From positions 1-64,000 of the forward strand of contig JAPWUV010000006.1 of assembly GCA_028275345.1 (NCBI GenBank): a stretch of DNA of 64,000 nucleotides, given 5' to 3'. Of the stretch, positions 7,238 to 16,606 are shown piece by piece; within the stretch, counting starts at the first letter, position 1; each line of letters opens with the position of its first letter. The position numbers and the translations under genes were made by a program. The stretch is from a bacterium. Lineage in GTDB: Bacteria > Zhuqueibacterota > Zhuqueibacteria > Oleimicrobiales > Geothermoviventaceae. A model generated the notes under the pieces. It had not been told where the DNA came from and did not search any database. It saw only the letters and a program-made list of their open reading frames with translations.

Positions 7238-10045
7238 ATGGGACGTCGCAGACTTTTGGCCGCAGTACTGTTGGCCACAGCGCTCGTGGGGGGCGTGGCT
7301 ACGGCGTCGCAGCAGAAGAACCTGGGGGCCGCATCCTTCTCCAGGGGCATGCGCCTGGTGGCGCAGACCGCATCGGCCGCTGGGAAGCACGCCTTCATCC
7401 TCCGGCCGCACTCATATGGGACCATCCAGGGCTCGGTCATTTCCAATCTCCGGGTGAACGGCCAGAATCCGGCGACCTTCGAGTTGGGGTCGGATGTCAC
7501 CATTGCGTTCTCCTTCGATGCGGGAGAATCCATCGCTTTCCTGCACCTCTTCCTTGACTTCGATGGCAGCGGTACCGTCACGCCGGCGGACGTGGAGATT
7601 GGCGACAACGTGGCCTTGGTCGACAATAGTGATCTCGACGCCGACCCCACCGTGGGATCCTTCCGCGCGACGGGCCCCTCCTTCGAACTCTTCCCTGCCG
7701 TGGCCAAATATGTTTTGGCTCTCGAAGGCCAGAGCGGCTGGGCCACCTGTCCGATCGAAGTCACCGCTCCCCCGACCAATTACTCCTTCTCCGGAACCGT
7801 CACGACTCCCGCCAACGTGCCGGGGATTGTGGTGGGCGCGAGGTTCGGGGGGGACGGGGAAGATGAGGGCCTTTTCCTCGTGACCCTGACAGACGCGAGC
7901 GGCCGGTTCTACATCCCCGTCCCGGAAGCGCTCGCCGGTGACTCCGCCATGGTGATCGCCGTCGACTTTCTCAACGTGACCGGGGAGTATGTCTTCTCGA
8001 TGCCGATCTTCGCTCCCGTCACGGGACACCTGACCGATCTGAACCTGGACATGATGCCCGCCAACGCCTGGGTACGGGTCCATGTGGCCGACCAGCTTGG
8101 GAATCCCATCGCCGGGATCGATGTGGGCCTCGAGGCCGAGACCCCATCCATCGATATGCGCACGGATGAGTCGGGAGTAGCCCTGCTGCGGGCGCTGACC
8201 CCCGGAACTCAACCGGCCCGAGTCCATGTCTGGGCCGAGAAGGTGTATCCCAATTACTCCGCAAGCCGAGAACGGGAAATCCAGCTGGTTCCGGGCGATA
8301 CGGTCGAAGTGACGCTCCGAGCCTACGCCAACGACGCCACGATCGAAGGCTACGTATACATGGACGGGCAACCGAAGCCTGGAGTCCGCATCTGGGCATC
8401 CAACGATTCGACCCACAGCTACGGCTGGTCCGACATCGGCGGCCACTTCGTCATCCCGGTTTGCTCGCAGGCGGGACCTGGCTTCTGGCTGGGCGTGGAC
8501 CTTGACCGATTGCCCGGGGGCTACATGGTGGTGGGACCGCATGACTGGGTTCGCGCCGGGAGCCGAGACGTCCGCATCGACCTCATCCGCGCGACCGCCG
8601 AGATCCACGGCTATGTGACCAATGCTCAAACAGGCCAACCCATCGCCCACGCCTGGGTTTGGGCTCAGGGCCTTTCCTACGGGAATGGAGACGACACGGA
8701 CGAGTCAGGCTACTACAGCATCCCCATCATGCCCGGATCGTATGAGGTATCGTGCAACGCCGACAATTACCTCCCAGCGTCGGCGCACGTGGAGGTCTCC
8801 GAAGGGAGCCTCCGTCTGGACTTCTCCCTCACCCCGTTCGTCCCGGCCAGGATCAGTGGGAGGGTGTACGATAGCCGAACGGTTCAACCCATCGGGGGTG
8901 TCCGGATTGTGGCCGACGGCGCGGGAGCACCAGGGACCTACGGGCACGGGGAGGCGACCAGCGGACCTGACGGATCCTACGAAATCGTTGGCCTGCCCCC
9001 CGGCGACTATCTTGTCATGGCCTACGGCGACTTGTGGGCTCGGGTCTATTATCCGGGGGCGACGGATCCCAGAACCGCAGTGCGGGTCCATTTGGAATCT
9101 GGCTCTTCGCAGGAGAATATCAATTTCTTCCTCTCGCCGGCCGGGGCCATCCGGGGCCGCGTGACGGATGCTGTGACTGGCCAGCCCATCTCCCAGTGCC
9201 TAGTCACGGCGACCGAGACACGAACCTGGATGTTCTTCCAAACGACGAGCGCTTCCAATGGCACCTATGTTCTGGGCGGCCTTCCTCCGGGCGCGTATAT
9301 CGTCCAAGCGAGAGCGATGGACGGAGCGTATCTCGAGCAGCGATATCGGTTTCATTACATCTGGGAGGGTCAAGACACGGTAGTCGTCCGAGAGTCGCAA
9401 TACACGGACGACATCAATTTCGCCATGATCCGCGGCTGCGTGGTGGGGGGACAGGTTCGAAGTCGCGATCCCTTCCTACCTTTGCCCAATGCCGAGGTCG
9501 TTCTGGAATCCCGCGATGGTACCCGAATGTACTCGACGCTGACGGATAGCGCGGGGAACTATTTGCTTCTGATCACGGACATACCTACCGGCGAGTACAT
9601 CATCAGGGCTTCGGCTCCGGGGTACGTGACGCAGTGGTATCCGGCCAGCGCCACCCGCGAAGGCGCCGGGACCCTGTTCTTGCAGAACGGACTCGCTCAA
9701 CTCGGAATCAACTTCGACCTGGACCGGAGCGTCGGAGTGGCCGAATCGGCGGAGTCGGCCGTTCCCTCCGAATTTGCCCTTCGGGCCGCCTTCCCCAATC
9801 CCTTCAACCCCAGCGTTTCCCTGCGATATGACATTCCCGTGCGGTGCGACGTCGTCCTGGAAGTCCTGGACGCCACCGGACGGCACGTCCGGCAGCTGGA
9901 GCATCGTACGGTCGTCCCCGGCCGGTATATGGCCCGCTGGGACGGCACGGACGACCGCGGCCAGCCGGTCAGTTCGGGCGTTTACCTCTTCATACTGAAG
10001 GCAGGGGATAGACGGCTATCCACCAAGGCTACGCTGCTGAGGTAG
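7238..10045 (+). CDS. Large secreted protein with carboxypeptidase-regulatory repeats and C-terminal sorting domain
   Basis: 935 residues from ATG 7238, preceded by AAAGGAGGTG. A signal peptide (MGRRRLLAAVLLATALVGGV) ends near ASQQ. A beta-rich N-terminal region includes an EF-hand-like DFDGSGTVTPADVEIGD. It is followed by several carboxypeptidase-regulatory-like (CarboxypepD_reg) modules of the form G-x-V-x-(D/N)-x-x-T-x-x-P-I, for example YVTNAQTGQPIAHAWVWA, RVYDSRTVQPIGGVRI and RVTDAVTGQPISQCLVTA. The last 90 residues are the FlgD-like/T9SS-type module (AAFPNPFNPSVSLRYDIP ... GVYLFILKAG). Such proteins are surface or secreted adhesins or carbohydrate-binding factors. No catalytic motif is visible. 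A Rho-independent terminator follows. Confidence 0.85.
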   Translation: MGRRRLLAAVLLATALVGGVATASQQKNLGAASFSRGMRLVAQTASAAGKHAFILRPHSYGTIQGSVISNLRVNGQNPATFELGSDVTIAFSFDAGESIAFLHLFLDFDGSGTVTPADVEIGDNVALVDNSDLDADPTVGSFRATGPSFELFPAVAKYVLALEGQSGWATCPIEVTAPPTNYSFSGTVTTPANVPGIVVGARFGGDGEDEGLFLVTLTDASGRFYIPVPEALAGDSAMVIAVDFLNVTGEYVFSMPIFAPVTGHLTDLNLDMMPANAWVRVHVADQLGNPIAGIDVGLEAETPSIDMRTDESGVALLRALTPGTQPARVHVWAEKVYPNYSASREREIQLVPGDTVEVTLRAYANDATIEGYVYMDGQPKPGVRIWASNDSTHSYGWSDIGGHFVIPVCSQAGPGFWLGVDLDRLPGGYMVVGPHDWVRAGSRDVRIDLIRATAEIHGYVTNAQTGQPIAHAWVWAQGLSYGNGDDTDESGYYSIPIMPGSYEVSCNADNYLPASAHVEVSEGSLRLDFSLTPFVPARISGRVYDSRTVQPIGGVRIVADGAGAPGTYGHGEATSGPDGSYEIVGLPPGDYLVMAYGDLWARVYYPGATDPRTAVRVHLESGSSQENINFFLSPAGAIRGRVTDAVTGQPISQCLVTATETRTWMFFQTTSASNGTYVLGGLPPGAYIVQARAMDGAYLEQRYRFHYIWEGQDTVVVRESQYTDDINFAMIRGCVVGGQVRSRDPFLPLPNAEVVLESRDGTRMYSTLTDSAGNYLLLITDIPTGEYIIRASAPGYVTQWYPASATREGAGTLFLQNGLAQLGINFDLDRSVGVAESAESAVPSEFALRAAFPNPFNPSVSLRYDIPVRCDVVLEVLDATGRHVRQLEHRTVVPGRYMARWDGTDDRGQPVSSGVYLFILKAGDRRLSTKATLLR

Positions 10046-10063
10046 AGCTCCCCTCCTCTCTCG

Positions 10064-10104
10064 GGGCCACGTCAGCCAGCCTGCCGGCGTGGCCCTTTTT
10101 CTTT
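10064..10104 (+). terminator. Rho-independent terminator after the secreted-protein gene
   Basis: GGGCCACG (10064-10071) pairs with CGTGGCCC (10088-10095), followed directly by TTTTTCTTT. Orientation and position fit termination of the plus-strand gene ending at 10045. Confidence 0.8.
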
Positions 10105-10174
10105 GCCACAATCCGATGCCCGTCGGCCCGAGGAATGGGACGGGGGAGTCCAGTTCCAGCCGCTTCCGTACGGA

Positions 10175-11263
10175 TCAGCGTAGTCCCGCCCGCGCGCGTT
10201 CATCCAATAGCTGCGACAACCGGCGCATGCTCCCCGGCGACCAGCCGAAGGCTTCCCGCCAGACCGTGTCGTTCTCCATGCACAGGTAGACGAAAACCTC
10301 CCGGGACGCCCCGCGGATGCATTCGTACACGTGACGGAACATGTTCACCCTGACAGGACGGAAGTAACGCAGTTTTCCGTCCATTCCCGGCAGGAGGGGA
10401 CCGAACCTCAGTCTGGACTCCGGATGCCTCTCCCGCAGGATCCGATCCAAAGCCGGCGGATAGCGTAGCGCCCCCAGACTGATCCAGGCGATGCTCGAAG
10501 GGCTCACGTACGAAAAGATAGCCTCCACCACCTCCTGATAGGCTCGACGCCAACCGGGGTGATGAATTAACGGATCGAAGTGAAAGCCAATCCGGTAGCC
10601 GGCCAATTCGGCCAGCTGGGCCGCTCGCAACCGACGCTCCAGAGAGACGGCTTTGCCCTCCTCCTGGCTGATGACGGACTCTGGATTGACAGACCAGCTC
10701 AAGACCACACGGCCCCGGGGATCCACGTCCAGCAGATGCCCGATGCGGTCCGTCTTCGTCTTCAACTCCAGGACCGCATTTTCCGCACGAGCGAAGAAGC
10801 CCGCAAGCTCCTTCCCAAAGCCCGTCGCGTCCTCCAGAACGAGGCTGTCCGTCAGTTCTCCGGTGCCGATCCGAAAGAACCTATCCGGATGAGCCCTGAG
10901 CTCCTTCTCCACCTCCTGAAGGGCGTCCTCCAAGTTCGCATAGACCACGTACGTCGGCCCGCGAAGATAGCCCTGCAGCACGCAATAGGTGCAACCGAGG
11001 TCGCATCCTGCCTGGATGTTCAGCACCCTGTAGCCGCAGCAAATGTAACCCCTTGTTCCCGGGCATCTCTTGAGGAACCTGCCTCGAAAATGGGCGATGG
11101 CCAGATCACCTGCCCTCCACTGATCCGGCGGTACGGAGGCGATGCGCTCCACCTGAATGACCTCGGCCGAGGGGAACGATTGCCATATCCCCTCCGTTCG
11201 GGGCAGCGCGCGGGCCTCGCGCTCAACAATCACCCGTGCGATCTGGAAAGCGGCTCGGCTCAT
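10175..11263 (-). CDS. SPL-family radical SAM protein (spore photoproduct lyase-like)
   Basis: 362 residues. The radical-SAM cluster motif is CDLGCTYC (C-x3-C-x2-C) within NIQAGCDLGCTYCVLQGYL, the arrangement of spore photoproduct lyase relatives. Downstream segments IGTGELTDSL, LELKTKTD, VVLSWSVNP and GYRIGFHFDPLIHH match the partial TIM barrel of the family. Classical SplB repairs the spore photoproduct in DNA; here there is no sporulation context, so the exact reaction is open. The gene lies 45 bases downstream of a ParB-like gene on the same strand, suggesting that the two act together, perhaps on DNA. Confidence 0.85.
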   Translation of the reverse strand: MSRAAFQIARVIVEREARALPRTEGIWQSFPSAEVIQVERIASVPPDQWRAGDLAIAHFRGRFLKRCPGTRGYICCGYRVLNIQAGCDLGCTYCVLQGYLRGPTYVVYANLEDALQEVEKELRAHPDRFFRIGTGELTDSLVLEDATGFGKELAGFFARAENAVLELKTKTDRIGHLLDVDPRGRVVLSWSVNPESVISQEEGKAVSLERRLRAAQLAELAGYRIGFHFDPLIHHPGWRRAYQEVVEAIFSYVSPSSIAWISLGALRYPPALDRILRERHPESRLRFGPLLPGMDGKLRYFRPVRVNMFRHVYECIRGASREVFVYLCMENDTVWREAFGWSPGSMRRLSQLLDERARAGLR

Positions 11264-11308
11264 TGCACCTCGGTTGCCGTGGCAACGGCGTCCAACGCCA
11301 CTGCGCGA

Positions 11309-12322
11309 TCATGCTGTGCGTTTCGCAATCTCCCACAGTCCTTGCAAAGCCGGGTCTTGCGCGACGCGGCCGAGTTCTTCGGCGGCCTTGCGAAACTCCG
11401 CCGGGCTCCTTGCGCGGACCCGGAGCTCCAGTTCATCGGTCTCGAAGTAGGGCGAGTGGACGAGCGTGACCCCGCGGGGGAGCTTCAGGGCGCGCACCAG
11501 GTCGCGGAATTCCTGTTCCATCTGCGTCAGAAGCGGGTGACGACGCGCCTTCAACTGAGCGAACAGGTGTTGCGCCTTCTGCTGCATCGTCCACTTCCGT
11601 GCGAGGAGAGCAGCGACCTCCCGGTCCCGCAGGATCGCAGCTGGCGTTCTCCCTTCCACTCCGGCCAGCTCATCCAGGAGCCTGACCAACTCCCGCTGGT
11701 GCCCAACCCCGAGGCGAAGGGAAACCACCAGCGAACCCACCGCAAGCCGATCCTCCTGGGACCAGCTGAAGAGCATGTCGAGCACGTCGTCCGGGAACTC
11801 ACCCTCTGCGACAAGTTCCAGCACCTCCGGTTCAAGCTCCGAGATGCGCAAGAGGCGCTTCACTTGCTGGCCCCCACCCATCCCGCACATCCGGCGAAGC
11901 CACTCCGCCAGCTCCTCCTCCGATGCCGAGAACCGATCCCTCAGGGTGCGCAGGATCAAGGCTTGCTCCGCGCGATTGTACGCCCGGTGCCCCACATCCT
12001 GCAGGACGGTCCACTCGTACAGCACCCTGGGTTGCACGGGAAACTCGCCGGGTACAAACGCCGGGATGAGGCGGGAACCTACGGCCGCCGCCGCCCAACA
12101 GCGGCGGAAACCATGCACGATGCGCCACCGCTCCCCCGAGCCCGTGGTCAAATGCACCGGCTGCACGATGCCCACCTCGGCGATCGACCTCCGCAACCTG
12201 TCGGGGACCACCGCCGGAAAGCTCCGGCAATAAAAGCGATCGTCGAGGTCGATCGTCGCCAGCTCCACCTCCACCAACCGCCAATGGATTCGAGGTATCC
12301 GTTGCTCCTGCGGGAGACCCAT
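11309..12322 (-). CDS. ParB/Srx-fold protein, partner of the SPL-like enzyme
   Basis: 337 residues from ATG 12322, chosen because GGGAGGGG lies just upstream; a longer open frame to 12523 is low-complexity and lacks a ribosome-binding site. The N-terminal part has the ParB/sulfiredoxin-like pattern: a DRFYCRSF segment, LRRSIAEVGIVQPVHL, then RWRIVHGFRRCWAAAAVG, where canonical ParB has G-E/H-R-R. A helix-turn-helix-like region follows (SASEEELAEWLRRM ... VKRLLRISELEPEVLELV), as in ParB central domains. The C-terminal 150 residues are not recognised. It is not next to a parA, so a role in chromosome segregation is doubtful; pairing with the radical-SAM gene suggests a DNA-linked function. Confidence 0.72.
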   Translation of the reverse strand: MGLPQEQRIPRIHWRLVEVELATIDLDDRFYCRSFPAVVPDRLRRSIAEVGIVQPVHLTTGSGERWRIVHGFRRCWAAAAVGSRLIPAFVPGEFPVQPRVLYEWTVLQDVGHRAYNRAEQALILRTLRDRFSASEEELAEWLRRMCGMGGGQQVKRLLRISELEPEVLELVAEGEFPDDVLDMLFSWSQEDRLAVGSLVVSLRLGVGHQRELVRLLDELAGVEGRTPAAILRDREVAALLARKWTMQQKAQHLFAQLKARRHPLLTQMEQEFRDLVRALKLPRGVTLVHSPYFETDELELRVRARSPAEFRKAAEELGRVAQDPALQGLWEIAKRTA

Positions 12323-12538
12323 TTCATCCCCTCCCGTGGCCGATGTTTGATGTACCTTCGCTTTGCCCTGAAGCCGCGATGACCCCACGCGGCCGACCTG
12401 CAGCCTGCCGGTGGATAAACACCTGCGATCGGCCCGTTCCCGATGGGGCCAGGTGCCCTCCCAGCGGGAAGTCCCGAAACGCGGTTTCCCCGCACGGCGC
12501 GGGTCTGGATGGCGAAGGTTCACAGCGAAGGATCGGAT
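12323..12538. other. Spacer between the ParB-like and receiver genes
   Basis: No gene is visible on either strand, only the ribosome-binding site of the ParB-like gene at its left end. The open frames here are low in conserved features. Confidence 0.4.
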
Positions 12539-12916
12539 TCAGTTGGACTGCAGCAACCGCCCGATCAGGTTCAGGAGGGAATCTACCTCGACGGGTTTCA
12601 CAAGGCAAGCGGCAATCGAAGGGATTTGTCGCCGGATCCTCGTGGCGGCCCCGGAGTCCCCGGTAAGGAAAACAATCCGGGTTTCCGGCCACGCGGCGTG
12701 AAGGCGGCGGGCGACCTCCGCCCCGTTTTTCCCCGGGAGTCGATAATCGATGATCGCCACCCCACAGGGCGGCCCCTCCTCGAATAGGCTCTCGGCTTCC
12801 TCTGCCGAGCGAGCTGTTACCACTTGGAGACCCCGGGCTCCGAAGATCTCCTGCGCCAGCTCGATGAAGTCTTCCTCATCGTCGATCACCAAGATCCTTG
12901 GTCGCCCGGGCTCCAC
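12539..12916 (-). CDS. Single-domain response regulator (CheY-like receiver)
   Basis: 125 residues from GTG 12916, chosen because GGGAGGAG lies seven bases upstream; ATG 12943 is also in frame but sits almost at the predicted transcription start. The receiver fold is complete: ILVIDDEEDF (acidic pocket), VAIIDYRLPGKNG (phospho-acceptor Asp), FLTGDSG (conserved Thr) and LVKPVEVDSL (conserved Lys). No output domain is attached, so it must signal through a partner. No kinase is adjacent; the nearest in the window is at 39461-40630. Confidence 0.85.
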   Translation of the reverse strand: MEPGRPRILVIDDEEDFIELAQEIFGARGLQVVTARSAEEAESLFEEGPPCGVAIIDYRLPGKNGAEVARRLHAAWPETRIVFLTGDSGAATRIRRQIPSIAACLVKPVEVDSLLNLIGRLLQSN

Positions 12917-12958
12917 GGCGTCGCTCCTCCCGGTGGATATCATATGCCCAGCCCATCC

Positions 12959-12987
12959 AAGATATCGGAAGCCACCGAAAGAATCAA
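12959..12987 (-). promoter_or_regulatory. Promoter of the response-regulator gene
   Basis: On the minus strand, TTGATT (12987-12982), 17 bases, then TATCTT (12964-12959). The predicted transcription start near 12952 lies just ahead of the gene. Confidence 0.55.
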
Positions 12988-13053
12988 CCGAGAGGGGCAC
13001 GGTTACTAAAGTTTCTCAATCTTTCCTTCTGGGCTCCGATCTAGCCTGTCGTC

Positions 13054-13110
13054 GCCGCAAAAATGGCCGCGAGCCCGCAGCCCATTGCTCTCCCGGCCAT
13101 TTGCCGCGGC
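13054..13110 (-). terminator. Terminator hairpin downstream of ptsN-like gene
   Basis: On the minus strand, GCAAATGGCCG pairs with CGGCCATTTTTGC across a loop of about 24 bases and the T-run is within the 3' arm. It lies about 140 bases beyond the PtsN-like stop and before the receiver promoter. The rest of 12988-13246 holds no visible gene. Confidence 0.55.
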
Positions 13111-13246
13111 AAGCAAGACGCCTTCTCGAGCCGGAACGGCGTAGAGAAGCCCCTGCCTTGTGCTGCGGCGTCGGACAGATCTTGTCAGTCTGGGAATGCT
13201 CTCGGTGAGGCAAGCTTGCCTGTTGAAGTTCCCCCGCGAGTGACCG

Positions 13247-13708
13247 TCAGCTTACCTGCTGCGCGTCCATCAAGGCTTCACGGACTTCGCTTTCGCTGGA
13301 GGCGCTCATGATGGCCTCGCGCACTTGTTGTTGCCGGAGCAGGCGCGAAAGGCCCGCGAGCAGTTTGAGATACCGGTTCACCTCGCTGGGCGGAGTTCCG
13401 ATGAGGAAGATCATGTGGACGGGCTGACCGTCGTCTGCTCCGAAGTCCACCCCCTCCGCACATCGTCCCACAGCGACCACGATGTCGTCGAGCTTCTCGG
13501 TCCTTGCGTGAGGCAAAGCTACGCCGTGCCCCACGGCCGTCGAGCCCAACTTTTCCCGCTCCATGACCTCGCGGAAGAAGTCGTCCGGGTCCTTAACGAC
13601 TCCCCGCTGCTGGAGAAGGTCGATGAGCTTCCGTATCGCCTCCGCCTTGTCCTGGGCCTTCAAGTCCAGCAATATGAGATCGTCGCGAATGTACTCGGAA
13701 ATCTGCAA
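13247..13708 (-). CDS. ptsN: PTS IIA-like nitrogen-regulatory protein
   Basis: 153 residues from TTG 13708 with GGAGGA seven bases upstream. The protein fits the EIIA-Ntr/fructose-IIA fold: LDLKAQDKAEAIRKLIDLL at the start, MEREKLGSTAVGHGVALPHAR with the phospho-accepting His at about residue 66, and PVHMIFLIGTP. EIIA-Ntr proteins relay phosphate from PtsP/NPr and tune potassium uptake, nitrogen and stress responses rather than transporting sugar. No PTS permease, HPr or rpoN gene is in the window, though a sigma-54 activator is encoded 2 kb away. Confidence 0.85.
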   Translation of the reverse strand: MQISEYIRDDLILLDLKAQDKAEAIRKLIDLLQQRGVVKDPDDFFREVMEREKLGSTAVGHGVALPHARTEKLDDIVVAVGRCAEGVDFGADDGQPVHMIFLIGTPPSEVNRYLKLLAGLSRLLRQQQVREAIMSASSESEVREALMDAQQVS

Positions 13709-13781
13709 GGGTCTATCCTCCGAACAACGTCACCGATGGCAAACCGCTCACCCGCCGGCTTCCCCGTTGGAACGCCGCAAT

Positions 13782-14594
13782 TTAGTCAGCACCCCCTTCT
13801 TTGTCAAATGCTTTTCCGCCTGACTGTTTGGCCTCGTCAATCCGGGATCCCTCCAACGCTCCCGCGGATCTTTCGGCCGTTTCTGGCCCAGCCGAAGCCC
13901 TCCCGCGATTCCGGCCCGCCAGCCAGAGCCGAACAAGCTCCTGCACTTCCCAATCGGTGAGTGTGCCCTCCTTCCCCAGCTGGATTCGGACCCAGCTGGT
14001 CACGTGATACAGCACGACGCCCACGGCCACCGAGATGTTAAAGCTCTGCACCAGTCCGGGCGTCGGGACGTAGAACTGAGCCGTCGCCAGCGCGGCCATC
14101 TCCTCCGAAATCCCGGAAACCTCATTGCCGAACACAAGGGCGAAAGGTTCGCCAGGATCGGGCGTGGGAGGTCGGCCCGTCCGGGGCCGGAGCTGACTTG
14201 CCCCTTCCGTCCTTCGGCTGCGGTCGGGGGCAGGCTCCCAACGAAATGGCCACGGGAACAGCGGGAATAGCTCGTGAATCGTGTACGCTTCGGGACCGAA
14301 GGCCGTCACGTAAACCTTCGGCGCCATCTCCCGAAGGCGAGCCAGACCCGCCTGATAGTCATGATACCGCTCCAGAGTGAGCCATCGGTGGGCATCCACC
14401 GAGACGCGCGGATTCACGGAGAAAAGCCGCTCGGGATCCAGAATCAGTACCCGCTGGACGCCCAGGAGCTCGCACGTGCGAAGAGTGGCACTGAGGTTGT
14501 GCGGATCCTCAATACGATCCCCGACGACGATCACGTTGCCGAGCCGGGCTTTGGCCACCTGCGTCATGCGTTGCAATCGGCGAACTGTCGCCAT
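13782..14594 (-). CDS. SpoU-class (TrmH-like) RNA 2'-O-methyltransferase
   Basis: 270 residues from ATG 14594, preceded by GGGAGA; ATG 14609 is an alternative that adds five residues. The three SPOUT motifs are present: EDPHNLSATLRTCELLGV (N and R of motif 1), LVFGNEVSGISEEM (motif 2) and VPTPGLVQSFNISVAVGVVLY (motif 3). This is the trefoil-knot methyltransferase set that modifies ribose 2'-OH in tRNA or rRNA, and motif 1 at the very N-terminus is most like TrmH (tRNA Gm18). A basic proline/arginine-rich insert of about 35 residues sits between motifs 1 and 2. The C-terminal 50 residues resemble the TrmH extension but are acid-rich. Confidence 0.82.
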   Translation of the reverse strand: MATVRRLQRMTQVAKARLGNVIVVGDRIEDPHNLSATLRTCELLGVQRVLILDPERLFSVNPRVSVDAHRWLTLERYHDYQAGLARLREMAPKVYVTAFGPEAYTIHELFPLFPWPFRWEPAPDRSRRTEGASQLRPRTGRPPTPDPGEPFALVFGNEVSGISEEMAALATAQFYVPTPGLVQSFNISVAVGVVLYHVTSWVRIQLGKEGTLTDWEVQELVRLWLAGRNRGRASAGPETAERSAGALEGSRIDEAKQSGGKAFDKEGGAD

Positions 14595-14657
14595 CGCCGC
14601 GTCTCCCATCCCTCTAGCAGAACAGGCCGTCGAATGGGGAGCTCAAACGCCGCTGTC

Positions 14658-15263
14658 TCACGGGCCCAGCCAGGTGACCGCCCGCGAGGCCATTCTCCCG
14701 TCGGCCTTCAAGCTCACGAGGTAGATCCCGGCGGGCAGGGGTACAGCATCGTCGGCCTTTCCGTCCCACTGGAGCCGGTGGCGCCCGGCCGGCATTTCTC
14801 CCGCTTTGAGATGCCGGACCACACGGCCCCGCAGGTCCAGGACCTCCACCGTCACGTTGCTGCGCTGAGGAACGACGAGCTCCAGCGTGACTGCGCTGCG
14901 GAAGGGATTCGGATAGCTCGCCAGCAGGGTCAGCGCGTCCGGAACGAGCTCCCGCGAGCCCGCCACCCAGGAGACTTCCTCCGAAGGCGCGCTCTCATTG
15001 CCCCGAAGATCGTAGGCCGTGACCACAAAGTAGTAGCGTACGCCCGCTTCCAGCCCCTCCAGCCTGAACTCCGTTTCCTTGCCGGCGTCCACACAATAGC
15101 GATGCCGACCGCTCCGCGTTCCGTAGTACACCCGGTACCCGGCGAGATCCGGTTCCGTGTTGGGAGCCCACTTCAGAGTCAGCGCTGCTTCCTGCTGAGC
15201 TGAAGCGAGCCCCGCGGAAAGAACCGCACAGAGCCCCGTTCCCAAAGCCCACCGCCGCTTCAT
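14658..15263 (-). CDS. Secreted fibronectin-III/FlgD-like sorting-domain protein
   Basis: 201 residues from ATG 15263 with AGGAGG eight bases upstream. Signal peptide MKRRWALGTGLCAVLSAGLASAQQ; then a fibronectin type III-like module (LTLKWAPNTEPDLAGYRVYYG ending YYFVVTAYDLRGNES); then a C-terminal FlgD-like/T9SS-type module (LLASYPNPFRSAVTLELVVP, GRVVRHLKAGEMPAGRH, GIYLVSLKADG). It is short for its class: essentially one binding module plus the sorting domain. It shares its last domain with the 935-residue protein at 7238, so both are probably exported by the same route. Confidence 0.83.
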   Translation of the reverse strand: MKRRWALGTGLCAVLSAGLASAQQEAALTLKWAPNTEPDLAGYRVYYGTRSGRHRYCVDAGKETEFRLEGLEAGVRYYFVVTAYDLRGNESAPSEEVSWVAGSRELVPDALTLLASYPNPFRSAVTLELVVPQRSNVTVEVLDLRGRVVRHLKAGEMPAGRHRLQWDGKADDAVPLPAGIYLVSLKADGRMASRAVTWLGP

Positions 15264-15505
15264 GCCGCTGTCCTCCTGACCTCGGCCTGCAGCTTGCCGC
15301 GAGAAAATGCTTCCGACGGTCCTTGATCCCTCGACGGATGCAACGTCGATCCCCACCGGCCAGCTTCCGAGGAGGCGAACGAACCCACCCTGCCCCGAAG
15401 GTCACAGGTACAACCCAGCATCGCGGTGCAAGTTTCAGGCCGCTCAAGCAGCAAAGGAGGCCACGGCCCCGGGCAGATGTGATGTGAGGGGCGCCGCCGG
15501 GTGAT

Positions 15506-16606
15506 TCAGACGTGCTTCTTCCAGCTGGGATGGGTGATTCCGAATTGCGCGATCTTGTAGTTGAGCGCACGGGGAGAAATCCCGAGCAATTTGGCGGCGT
15601 CTTTCTGGACCCAGTCCGTCCGACTGAGGGCCGCCAGGATCGCCCGCTTCTCAATCTCCTCCAGGTTGAGCGTGTCCGAGGTGAACACTACGGAGCCGTC
15701 GCGCCTTCGGTCCGTCCCACCGGCGGCGAAGTAGTCCTTCCCGGTCATCCCGAGATCGTTGGGCCCGATGAGTTTCCCCTCGTCGACGATGAGGACCGCC
15801 CTTTCCACCATGTTCCGGAGCTCACGGATGTTTCCCGGCCACCAGTGGTTGACCATCAGCCGCATGGCCTCCTCTGTGAACCCCGGCACATTCTTCTTGA
15901 TCTCCGCGCAGCACCTGCGGCGGAAGTACTCGGCCAGGAGCGGGATGTCCTCCCTCCGCTCCCGCAAGGGTGGCAGGTGAATGGTGATCACGGCCAGGCG
16001 GTAGTAAAGGTCCAGCCGGAATCGCCCCTCGGCGATCTCCTTCATCAGGTCCTTGTTGGTGGCCGAGATGACGCGCACATCGGTGTAGATCGTCTTCAAA
16101 CCGCCCACGCGCTCGAAGCTCTTCTCCTGAAGCACGCGGAGGATCTTGGCCTGGGTCGCAAGGGACATGTCGCCGATCTCGTCCAGGAAGATCGTGCCAC
16201 CGTTGGCCTGTTCGAACTTCCCGATGTGGGTCCGCAGCGCCCCGGTGAAAGCCCCTTTCTCGTGACCGAACAGCTCGCTTTCCAGCAGATTCTCCGGCAA
16301 CGCGGCGCAATTGACCCGCACGAAGGGTTTTTCCGCCCGGTGGCTAATGAATTGGATCAGACCCGCGATCAGCTCCTTTCCCGTGCCCGTCTCCCCGCAG
16401 ATCAGCACCGTGGCGTCCGTCTTCGCCACCTTCTTCACGATCCGGTAGACTTCTTTGATCTTGCGGCTGCGGCTGACCAGCGGATAATAGTAGTCGAAAC
16501 CGAAGTTCCGCCCCTCGCTCCGTTCGGGAATCCGGGCAAACTCCTCCTCATCTGGCACACGCACAAGCCCTTCCCACCCCTTTCCCATCACCAGCGGTGC
16601 AGACAT
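15506..16606 (-). CDS. Sigma-54-dependent transcriptional activator without receiver domain
   Basis: 366 residues. A short N-terminal segment of about 45 residues precedes the AAA+ core: GETGTGKE (Walker A), [15 protein letters not shown] (sigma-54 contact loop), [12 protein letters not shown] (Walker B) and [17 protein letters not shown] Fis-type helix-turn-helix closes it ([21 protein letters not shown]). It lacks the usual N-terminal receiver or GAF domain, so, as in PspF-like activators, it is probably controlled by a partner protein. No -24/-12 promoter was recognised nearby. About 260 bases upstream (16607-16866) contain no gene that I can support. Confidence 0.9.
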   Translation of the reverse strand: MSAPLVMGKGWEGLVRVPDEEEFARIPERSEGRNFGFDYYYPLVSRSRKIKEVYRIVKKVAKTDATVLICGETGTGKELIAGLIQFISHRAEKPFVRVNCAALPENLLESELFGHEKGAFTGALRTHIGKFEQANGGTIFLDEIGDMSLATQAKILRVLQEKSFERVGGLKTIYTDVRVISATNKDLMKEIAEGRFRLDLYYRLAVITIHLPPLRERREDIPLLAEYFRRRCCAEIKKNVPGFTEEAMRLMVNHWWPGNIRELRNMVERAVLIVDEGKLIGPNDLGMTGKDYFAAGGTDRRRDGSVVFTSDTLNLEEIEKRAILAALSRTDWVQKDAAKLLGISPRALNYKIAQFGITHPSWKKHV

